5,960 nucleotides of DNA from assembly GCA_017430155.1 (NCBI GenBank), contig JAFRNO010000762.1, forward strand, positions 1 through 5,960, in the 5' to 3' direction. The position numbers were made by a program, and so were the translations under genes. The stretch is from Kiritimatiellia bacterium (GTDB lineage Bacteria > Verrucomicrobiota > Kiritimatiellia > RFP12 > UBA1067). Of the stretch, positions 1-5,314 are shown in pieces (the stretch's first letter is position 1; every line of letters begins with the position of its first letter). The notes under the pieces were generated by a model. The model ran no database searches. It saw only the letters and a program-made list of their open reading frames with translations, and was not told the DNA's origin.

Positions 1-18
1 CAACTCTTCCTTAGTCAT

Positions 19-1143
19 TTGGAAACGAAAGTTTTCCGGGAACCTCTTGATGTTGCGCTTTACAGCCTGATTGAAACTACGGGTTTCAACCTGATACAAG
101 TCAGCAAGGTCGCGGTCAATTCCGCGCTCATCGAGTTCTATTGGGACCTCGGCAGGGACATCAGCGCGAAGTACCCAGGGAAGAAGCGCAACGTAACTTT
201 CTTTGATACATTAAGCCGCGATCTTCAACATGCGATTCCTGATGCTGACGGCCTGTCTTCAGCAAATATCCGATATGCTTATAGATTCTTCTCTCTCTAC
301 AGTTATCTTCCACAAGTTGCGGAAGATAACGACAATCAAGGTTATCTACAGAAAATTGCTGAAAACTTCGCTCGTTCTAACAACTCGGCGGCTTCAATTG
401 TGCAACAGATCAGAAAGCAATTGGTTTGTGTCCCGTGGGGGCATCATCGCGTCATAATCGACAAGTGCAAGAGTGACAGAGAAAAAGCGCTCTTCTACGT
501 CCGGCGGACAATCCAGAACGGGTGGAGTCGGAACGTCCTCTTGAACTGGCTTTCGACTGACCTCTACGAGCGCGAGGGGCTGGGGCAGACGAATTTCGTA
601 CACACCATGCCTTCGGACGACTGCGACCTTGCGCGGCAGCTCGTGAAGGATCCGCAGGTGTTTGAGGTGTTCGGCTTGAAAGAAGGACACAACGAGAAGG
701 AACTTAAGGCCGCCATCGTCGCGAACATCGAACAGACGCTTCTTTCACTCGGCAGACTCGTTTCGTTTGTAGGCAAGGAATATCCCGTGGAGATTGGCGG
801 TGAAACCAAGAACATCGACTTGCTCTTCTACATCATTCCGCTTCACCGCTATCTGGTGATGGAGGTCAAGACAACGAAGTACGAACCCACCGATCTCGGA
901 CAGCTGAGCGGTTACATGGTCATGGCAGAGCAGGTTCTCAACACGCAGGGCGACAATCCGCCGGTTGGCATTCTGGTCTGCAAGGAGCACAATCGCGTCC
1001 TTGCCAAATACCACCTCGAAAAGCTCGGGTTACCCCTGGGCATTACCGATTACGAACTGAAGAGAATCCTTCCAACGCAAGCCCAGCTTGCCAAATGCTA
1101 TGCCGATGCGGAGCAACAGTTGCGAATCAGCGAAAAGAAATAA
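19..1143 (+). CDS. DUF1016/YhcG-type PDDEXK nuclease domain protein
   Basis: The 374-residue protein matches the two-part YhcG layout. An N-terminal DUF1016 helical domain (about residues 15-180) carries the family signature around AVNSALIEFYWDLGRDI (32-48). A C-terminal PDDEXK nuclease-like domain (about 210-355) follows. Visible putative active-site residues are D267 (in NIDLLFY) and E282-x-K284 (in MEVKTTKY), with Q295 downstream in DLGQLSGY. The stretch VGILVCKEHNRVLAKY (316-331) is also typical. Family members are predicted DNA nucleases, often found near restriction-modification or other defence genes, but their function is poorly defined. The start used is TTG. It gives a family-like N-terminal length, but no Shine-Dalgarno is visible in the 18 bases before it, and the frame stays open to the window edge, so the true start may lie upstream. 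GC is about 42% at 241-420 and about 58% at 901-960, well below the neighbouring genes at first, which suggests transfer. It converges on lysS. Confidence 0.88.
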   Translation: METKVFREPLDVALYSLIETTGFNLIQVSKVAVNSALIEFYWDLGRDISAKYPGKKRNVTFFDTLSRDLQHAIPDADGLSSANIRYAYRFFSLYSYLPQVAEDNDNQGYLQKIAENFARSNNSAASIVQQIRKQLVCVPWGHHRVIIDKCKSDREKALFYVRRTIQNGWSRNVLLNWLSTDLYEREGLGQTNFVHTMPSDDCDLARQLVKDPQVFEVFGLKEGHNEKELKAAIVANIEQTLLSLGRLVSFVGKEYPVEIGGETKNIDLLFYIIPLHRYLVMEVKTTKYEPTDLGQLSGYMVMAEQVLNTQGDNPPVGILVCKEHNRVLAKYHLEKLGLPLGITDYELKRILPTQAQLAKCYADAEQQLRISEKK

Positions 1144-1185
1144 AGGCGGCTCGCGGGGACGCTCGCCCTCCCGCAATGGGCAAGA

Positions 1186-1200
1186 TGCCCCAGTGGGGCA
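1186..1200. repeat. Hairpin, 6-bp stem, 3-base loop
   Basis: TGCCCC (1186-1191) pairs perfectly with GGGGCA (1195-1200) around AGT. It overlaps the right part of the first GGGCAAGATGCCC repeat copy, so two alternative folds compete here. Confidence 0.5.
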
Positions 1201-1206
1201 CGACCG

Positions 1207-1227
1207 CAACGGGCAAGATGCCCGTTG
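1207..1227. repeat. Hairpin, 8-bp stem, 5-base loop
   Basis: CAACGGGC (1207-1214) pairs perfectly with GCCCGTTG (1220-1227) around the loop AAGAT. It contains the second copy of the near-direct repeat. The first copy has the same loop but only a 4-bp core stem. Confidence 0.6.
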
Positions 1228-1236
1228 GGCGAAGGC

Positions 1237-1256
1237 GGTCGCAGCAAGCTGCGACC
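1237..1256. terminator. Possible terminator hairpin shared by the nuclease gene and lysS
   Basis: GGTCGCAG (1237-1244) pairs perfectly with CTGCGACC (1249-1256) around the loop CAAG. On the minus strand it begins 8 bases past the lysS stop codon. No T-tract follows on either strand, so classical intrinsic termination is not demonstrated. Calling it a terminator rests on its position between convergent genes and its stem strength. It may instead be one unit of the repeat element. Confidence 0.35.
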
Positions 1257-1263
1257 CTCCCGG

Positions 1264-2718
1264 TTAGGTGCGCTTGAGCTGGGGGAAGAGGACAACGTCG
1301 CGGATGGAGTCCGTGCCGGTGAGGAACATCACGAGACGGTCCACGCCGAAGCCGAGGCCGCCCGTGGGGGGCATGCCGCACTCAAGCGCCGAGATGAAGT
1401 CCTCGTCGATCTTCTCCGTGTCCTCGCCCGCCTGGTTCTCCAGCGCCTTGCGCTGCTCGAGCGGGTCGTTCTGCTCGGTGTAGCCGGGGCAGAGCTCGCG
1501 TCCGGCGACGACGAACTCGAACACGTCCACGAGCGACGGGTCGTCGGGGCACGCCTTGGCGAGCGGGACGAATTCGTGCGGGATGCGCGTCACGAACGTG
1601 GGCTGCATGAGGTTGCGCTCGATGAGCTTGTCGTACACCTCGTGCGTGAGCATCAGCTCGGTGGTCACGCCGTCCAGTTCCAGGTTGGTGTCGGTCTCCG
1701 CGCCCTTCGCCTTGGCCTTCGCCAGCTGCGTGGCGAAGTCGAGGTCGAACCAGTCGTCGCCCATCAGCTCCTTCACGAGGTCCTTGTACGCCACGCGGCG
1801 GTAGGGCGGCGTGAAGTCGATGATCTCCTGCGTCTCGCCGTAGGGGACCTTGCGCGTGCCGATCACCTTGTCGCAGAGGTGCGGGAGGAGGCCCTCCATG
1901 ATGTTCTCCATCGAGGTGCGGTCGCCGTACGCCTCGTAGATCTCGCAGACGGTGAACTCGGGGTTGTGCGTGCGGTCGATGCCCTCGTTGCGGAAGTCCT
2001 TGCCGAGCTCGAACACCTTGTTCATGCCGCCCACGAGGAGACGCTTCAGGTAGAGCTCGGGGGCGATGCGCATCACGCAGTCCTTGTCGAGCGCGTTGAA
2101 GTGCGAGAAGAACGGCTTGGCGGCCGCGCCGCCGGCCTGGTCCTGGAGGATGGGCGTCTCCACCTCCACGAAGCCCTTGTCCCAGAGGTACTTGCGTATC
2201 TCCATGATGATGCGGGAGCGCATGAAGAACCGTTCGCGGCTCTCGTCGTTCGTCATCAGGTCCACGTAGCGGCGGCGGTAGCACTCCTCCTGGTCGGTGA
2301 GGCCGTGGAACTTCTCGGGCGGCTGCTCCAGCGCCTTCGCGAGAAGGTCCCACTCCTTCACCACCACGGACTTCTCGCCCTTCTGCGTGGTGAAGAGCAC
2401 GCCCTTCACGCCGATGATGTCGCCGAGGTTGAGCTGCTTGAAGCCCGCGAAGAAACGCTCGTCCAGCTCGTCGCGCTTGAAGATGAGCTGGAAATGGTCC
2501 GTGCCGTCGTTGAGCGTGCAGAAGTTCATCTTGCCCATGCGGCGGATCATCAGCAGGCGCCCGGCGGCGACCACCTCCTTGCCCTCCTCGAACTCCGCGC
2601 GGATGACCTTGAGGTCCGTGTGCGGAAAAGCGTGGCCGTAGGGTGTAAAGCCCATCTCCGCGAGCGCCCTCAGCGATGCCAGCCGGTTCTCGCGGTATTC
2701 GTTCGTCTCCTGTGCCAT
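1264..2718 (-). CDS. lysS: Lysine--tRNA ligase, class II
   Basis: This cytoplasmic enzyme charges tRNA-Lys with lysine using ATP. At 484 residues it is near the bacterial norm of roughly 490-510. The N-terminal OB-fold anticodon-binding domain spans about 50-130. Class II motif 1 lies around KGFVEVETPILQDQAGGAAA (181-200). Motif 2 includes FRNEGIDRTHNPEFT (242-256). Motif 3 includes GLGFGVDRLVMF (454-465). Lysine-pocket residues E221 (APELYLKR), E259 and Y261 (CEIYEAY) are kept. The segment CPGYTEQNDP (410-419) departs from the usual N-[AG]-[YF]-[ST]-E-L form: Pro411 replaces the lysine-binding Asn. The start is the ATG giving MAQETNEY. An in-frame extension to 2850 was rejected because it runs through the rubredoxin gene and does not look like LysRS. 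The start lies 4 bases after the rubredoxin stop, and AGAGG inside the rubredoxin 3' end can serve as its ribosome binding site, so the two are probably co-transcribed. Confidence 0.97.
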   Translation of the reverse strand: MAQETNEYRENRLASLRALAEMGFTPYGHAFPHTDLKVIRAEFEEGKEVVAAGRLLMIRRMGKMNFCTLNDGTDHFQLIFKRDELDERFFAGFKQLNLGDIIGVKGVLFTTQKGEKSVVVKEWDLLAKALEQPPEKFHGLTDQEECYRRRYVDLMTNDESRERFFMRSRIIMEIRKYLWDKGFVEVETPILQDQAGGAAAKPFFSHFNALDKDCVMRIAPELYLKRLLVGGMNKVFELGKDFRNEGIDRTHNPEFTVCEIYEAYGDRTSMENIMEGLLPHLCDKVIGTRKVPYGETQEIIDFTPPYRRVAYKDLVKELMGDDWFDLDFATQLAKAKAKGAETDTNLELDGVTTELMLTHEVYDKLIERNLMQPTFVTRIPHEFVPLAKACPDDPSLVDVFEFVVAGRELCPGYTEQNDPLEQRKALENQAGEDTEKIDEDFISALECGMPPTGGLGFGVDRLVMFLTGTDSIRDVVLFPQLKRT

Positions 2719-2722
2719 GGTC

Positions 2723-2860
2723 TTAAGCCTCTTCGAACTCGCTCTTGCCCACGCCGCAGACAGGGCATGTCCAGTCGTCCGGCAGGTCCTCGAACGCGAC
2801 GCCGTTGTTGTCCGCGGGGTCGTACACGTGACCGCAGACCTTGCATACATACTTCTTCAT
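2723..2860 (-). CDS. Rubredoxin, short 45-residue form
   Basis: This small cytoplasmic electron carrier binds one iron through four cysteines. Translation from the ATG at 2860 gives 45 residues with C6-x-x-C9-G and C32-P-x-C35-G, the two rubredoxin knuckles. Other family residues are present: Y4, Y13-D14-P15, and FEDLPDDW (23-30) leading into the second knuckle. Typical rubredoxins have about 52-54 residues. The difference here is a shortened loop between Y13 and F23 (DPADNNGVA), as in the 45-residue Desulfovibrio desulfuricans type. A strong AAGGAG ribosome binding site (2867-2872) sits 6 bases upstream, and a promoter lies at 2908-2936. lysS follows after 4 bases. In anaerobes rubredoxin commonly serves oxygen and peroxide detoxification (rubrerythrin, superoxide reductase, flavodiiron proteins), but no such partner is in this window. 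Confidence 0.95.
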   Translation of the reverse strand: MKKYVCKVCGHVYDPADNNGVAFEDLPDDWTCPVCGVGKSEFEEA

Positions 2861-2866
2861 GGATTT

Positions 2867-2872
2867 CTCCTT
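2867..2872 (-). promoter_or_regulatory. Ribosome binding site of rubredoxin
   Basis: The minus strand reads AAGGAG, then 6 bases, then ATG. This is a near-consensus site at good spacing, which supports the 2860 start of this very short gene. Confidence 0.85.
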
Positions 2873-2878
2873 CGGTTC

Positions 2879-2900
2879 GTCCGGGGACAGGCCCCCGGAC
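2879..2900 (-). promoter_or_regulatory. 5'-terminal hairpin in the rubredoxin-lysS leader
   Basis: GTCCGGGG (2879-2886) is perfectly complementary to CCCCGGAC (2893-2900), with a 6-base loop. The predicted transcription start (about 2900-2902, 6-8 bases after the -10 box) puts this stem at the very 5' end of the mRNA, 6 bases before the ribosome binding site. No T-run follows, so it is not an obvious terminator for the upstream deacetylase gene. A 5' stem of this kind may stabilise the transcript. That role is inferred. Confidence 0.5.
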
Positions 2901-2907
2901 GGCGCAT

Positions 2908-2936
2908 ATTATACGGGATTCCGCGCCGCAGTTCAA
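2908..2936 (-). promoter_or_regulatory. Sigma70-type promoter for rubredoxin-lysS
   Basis: On the minus strand the -35 box is TTGAAC (2936-2931), followed by a 17-base spacer and a consensus TATAAT -10 box (2913-2908). It lies in the only sizeable gap between the minus-strand genes and points at rubredoxin. The AT-rich -10 stands out in GC-rich surroundings. An 11-base odd palindrome CAGTTCAACTG (2929-2939) overlaps the -35 box and could be a small operator. Confidence 0.75.
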
Positions 2937-2967
2937 CTGTCTTGTGGCTGCGGGGCGGGCGGGGGAA

Positions 2968-3891
2968 TCATTTCACCTGGGTCCACTTGCTGTCGGTCGA
3001 GTCGATCCACGCGCCGCCGAGCGACGCGAGCAGGTCGCGTTCGGCCTGCACGGGCGTGCGCCCGTACTCGCTCTTCTCGTACACCTCGACGAGCTTCGGA
3101 TGGCGTCCGGGATAGGCCCGCTCCACCGAGTCGGAAAACGCGTTCGCGTAGTCGGCCACGAGGTGAAGCGCCGTCTTGCGGATGAACGCGCGGCGCCCCT
3201 CGACGTCGGAGGCGGGCGGCACATCGTCCAGCGACGCCCCGTGCTCGGGCACCAGCCACTCGAACATCTGGCTCTCGTGGCAGGCGAACGTGTCGACGAT
3301 CACGTCCTCGTGCCGCGACACGTCGATCACGAAGTCGGGACGGAACGGCGTCGGCTGCGTGAAGCGGTCGCCCATGAAGAACACGGTCGGGATCACGTCC
3401 GGAACCGGCACGTCGGGACACCACAGCGGCACGCCCACGAGGTACGTCGCGTCCTGCACGAGCGTCGCCGCCGCCCGGTGGTCGCAGTGGTAGTCGTTCG
3501 GACGGTGCGTGACGATGATGTGCGGGCCGAACTCGCGGATCACGCGCGTCACCCAGCGCCGGAGCGCGAGCGAGGGCTCCGCCTCGCAATCCGGCGTGTC
3601 GCCCACGACGTAGTCCTCGATGCCGAGCGTCTTGATGACCTTCCGCGACTCGCCGTAGCGGCGCGTGGCCAGCTCCGGCGAATCCATGAACTGGTGTCCC
3701 TTGTCGCCGTTGCAGACGGCGACGAAGCGCACGCGGTGCCCCGCCTCGACCAGCGTCCGCGCGAACCCGCTGCAGCGCACGTCGGGATCGTCCGGATGCG
3801 CCCCGATGAACATGACCCTGAGCGGCGGCGCGAAGTGCCGGTCGACGAATCCCGGCACGCGCGGGTCCTCTCCTCTGAATTTCGACTTCAT
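2968..3891 (-). CDS. PIG-L family (LmbE-like) zinc deacetylase
   Basis: The 307-residue protein belongs to the PIG-L/LmbE fold, whose characterised members remove acetyl groups from N-acetylglucosamine conjugates (MshB, BshB, PIG-L). The signature GAHPDD (30-35) supplies H32 and D35 as likely zinc ligands and D34 as the likely general base. NDYHCDHR (132-139) supplies H138 as the likely third zinc ligand. VAVCNGDKGH (57-66) and FRPDFVIDV (183-191) are also typical. The usual acidic residue just after HPDD is replaced by P36-D37. No signal peptide is visible, so it is probably cytoplasmic. The start codon lies 3 bases after the stop of the beta-helix gene, with GGAAG 6 bases upstream as ribosome binding site, so translation is probably coupled. 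The context suggests a sugar or glycan substrate, but which one cannot be read from the sequence. Confidence 0.9.
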   Translation of the reverse strand: MKSKFRGEDPRVPGFVDRHFAPPLRVMFIGAHPDDPDVRCSGFARTLVEAGHRVRFVAVCNGDKGHQFMDSPELATRRYGESRKVIKTLGIEDYVVGDTPDCEAEPSLALRRWVTRVIREFGPHIIVTHRPNDYHCDHRAAATLVQDATYLVGVPLWCPDVPVPDVIPTVFFMGDRFTQPTPFRPDFVIDVSRHEDVIVDTFACHESQMFEWLVPEHGASLDDVPPASDVEGRRAFIRKTALHLVADYANAFSDSVERAYPGRHPKLVEVYEKSEYGRTPVQAERDLLASLGGAWIDSTDSKWTQVK

Positions 3892-3894
3892 CGC

Positions 3895-5301
3895 TCACTT
3901 CCGGCCCGGCAGGCCCTTGATGTTCTTCACCACGCCGCGGATGCCCACGGGCACGTGGAACTCCTCCTGGGCCTCGAGGTTCTCGAACGTGACGTCCTCG
4001 ACAATGTGCTCGGGATCCACGGAATGGAGCCAGATCCCATACGCGCCAAGCGGCCGGGTCTTGGGGAAGTGGATGTCCCGGAACGTGATGTTGCGCGCGT
4101 GGCCGCCCTGCGTGATGGGCTTGCGCCCGAACCGGCAGATGGTCGTGCGGAGCGTCAGGAAGAGGTCCTGCACCTGCGGGGCGTCGAACGCGAAGTTCTC
4201 GAACACCATGTCCTCGAACATCGCGTCGTTGGACGGCTGGATGGAGATCGTGTTCTCCGTCCAGTAGTTGTCGATCGACTTGTCGTTGTGGATGGCCTGG
4301 TGGAGGACGTCGATGTTGCGGTAGCGGTGGTTGCGGAACGGGTAGTCGCGCCCCAGGCACTCGTAGCCGACGCGGATGATGTTCGCGACGTCCGTCCAGA
4401 GGGCGCAGTTCTCCACCGTGAGGTCCTCGCACCAGTACTTCGGCGCGATGCAGTCGTCCTGGGACCGGATGAACGAGTTGCGGATGGCGACGTGCCGCGA
4501 ACGGCAGATGTCGATGCCGTCGTCGTTGAGCGTGCGGCCGTTGAGGAGCTTGATGTTGTCCACGAGCACGTTCTCGGCTTCGTTGAAGACCAGCATCCAC
4601 GTCCAGGAGCTCATCAGCGTGACGTCCTTCACGACGATGTCCCTGCCCTGCGCCGCGACCATCCAGCCGACCGGGCCCTTGCCCCATTGCCACGGCAGCC
4701 CGGAGAGGATGCCGCGGCCGCGGATCGTCATGTTGGTTCCGCTGGCCTTCACCCAGCCCTCCACGTACGCGCCGGGCGCCAGGTAAAGCGTCTGGCCGGA
4801 ACCCAGCGTGATCGCCTTGTCGCGCCGGTGGCGTCCGGGGCCGAAGTAGACCACGTTCGGGTCGTCCTTCTTCGGCGCGTCCCTTTCCGGGACGTTGGCC
4901 GCGATCACGAGCGCGCCGTGGCGTCCCGACGGCTCGACCGCGACGTTGAACGGCGGCTTCGCGCGGAAGCCGACCGCATGCTCGCCCTTGACCTTCGGCG
5001 CGATGCCCCGCCGCGTGGGGAGGATGCGCGTGCGCCGCATGTTGGCCGCGCCGACGACCTCGACGTCCACCTCCTCGTCCGCGTCGAAGAACGCCGCGTA
5101 GTACGGGTGCGCGTCGTTGTCCTTGAGGCAGTGCGTCGGCTTGGGGATCTCGATTACGTCCACGGGCCGTCCGTTCACCTTCACCGTGAACGCGCCGTTT
5201 GTTGCCGCCGTCCCCGGTGCCGCCGGCCACGTCACCACCTCGCCGTACGCGACGGCGCCGGCCAGCAGGCCCGCGCACGCAATCCGAATCGCCTGGTTCA
5301 T
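3895..5301 (-). CDS. Secreted GH28-like right-handed beta-helix glycoside hydrolase (polygalacturonase-related)
   Basis: The protein has 468 residues. Residues 1-20 (MNQAIRIACAGLLAGAVAYG) look like a Sec signal peptide, so it is probably exported. An N-terminal beta-rich domain (about 22-140) precedes a right-handed beta-helix (about 150-455) with many repeated strand patterns such as NMTIRGRG, DIVVKDVTL, NVLVDNIKLL, HVAIRNSFI and DLTVENCAL. GH28 hallmarks are visible: NDDGID (259-264) with D261 matching the first catalytic Asp, and SQDDCIA (280-286) with D282/D283 matching the other two. The GHG motif usual in polygalacturonases is not found, and NIIRVGYE (307-314) lies where it would be expected. 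It is therefore a divergent relative whose substrate may differ from pectin. The start is the ATG preceded by AAGGGG 7 bases upstream. Longer in-frame extensions run into the lyxose isomerase gene and were rejected. It lies 11 bases after that gene and 3 bases before the deacetylase gene. Confidence 0.85.
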   Translation of the reverse strand: MNQAIRIACAGLLAGAVAYGEVVTWPAAPGTAATNGAFTVKVNGRPVDVIEIPKPTHCLKDNDAHPYYAAFFDADEEVDVEVVGAANMRRTRILPTRRGIAPKVKGEHAVGFRAKPPFNVAVEPSGRHGALVIAANVPERDAPKKDDPNVVYFGPGRHRRDKAITLGSGQTLYLAPGAYVEGWVKASGTNMTIRGRGILSGLPWQWGKGPVGWMVAAQGRDIVVKDVTLMSSWTWMLVFNEAENVLVDNIKLLNGRTLNDDGIDICRSRHVAIRNSFIRSQDDCIAPKYWCEDLTVENCALWTDVANIIRVGYECLGRDYPFRNHRYRNIDVLHQAIHNDKSIDNYWTENTISIQPSNDAMFEDMVFENFAFDAPQVQDLFLTLRTTICRFGRKPITQGGHARNITFRDIHFPKTRPLGAYGIWLHSVDPEHIVEDVTFENLEAQEEFHVPVGIRGVVKNIKGLPGRK

Positions 5302-5308
5302 GTCCGGT

Positions 5309-5314
5309 CCCCTT
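5309..5314 (-). promoter_or_regulatory. Ribosome binding site of the beta-helix gene
   Basis: The minus strand reads AAGGGG, then 7 bases, then ATG at 5301. The site overlaps the TAA stop of the lyxose isomerase gene. This fixes the start of the secreted protein and suggests translational coupling. Confidence 0.7.

Larger units (their letters stand above)
1144..1263. repeat. Convergent intergenic spacer with PVC-style repeat units and hairpins
   Basis: This non-coding spacer lies between the 3' ends of the nuclease gene and lysS. It contains a 19-base near-direct repeat (1172-1190 and 1205-1223, differing at one base, 33-base period), built around GGGCAAGATGCCC. It is flanked by two units that both begin GGCGG and end CCCTCCC (1145-1172 and 1234/1235-1261). 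Three perfect stem-loops occur: 1186-1200, 1207-1227 and 1237-1256. Its six-frame translations (for example GKMPVG) resemble low-complexity peptides I recall being mis-called from dispersed intergenic repeats in Verrucomicrobia/Lentisphaerae-type genomes. That resemblance is from memory and untested. Placement between convergent genes fits a bidirectional terminator or REP-like element. Confidence 0.6.

Noticed and set aside
1095..1381. Short open frames across the intergenic repeats on both strands
   Set aside because: Their peptides come from the repeat/hairpin units and the ends of the neighbouring genes, with no ribosome binding site or domain. They look like typical mis-calls from repeat DNA.
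2719..2850. N-terminal extension of lysS to an ATG at 2850
   Set aside because: The 44 extra residues are an out-of-frame reading of the rubredoxin gene and resemble no LysRS N-terminus. The ATG at 2718 gives a normal LysRS length.
2879..2900. The leader hairpin as an intrinsic terminator of the deacetylase operon
   Set aside because: No T-tract follows the stem on the minus strand, and it lies downstream of a good promoter that would then be terminated at once.
2933..5278. A 781-codon minus-strand frame overlapping the deacetylase and beta-helix genes
   Set aside because: It is an Arg/Gly/Ala-rich shifted reading of the two real genes, with no recognisable motif.
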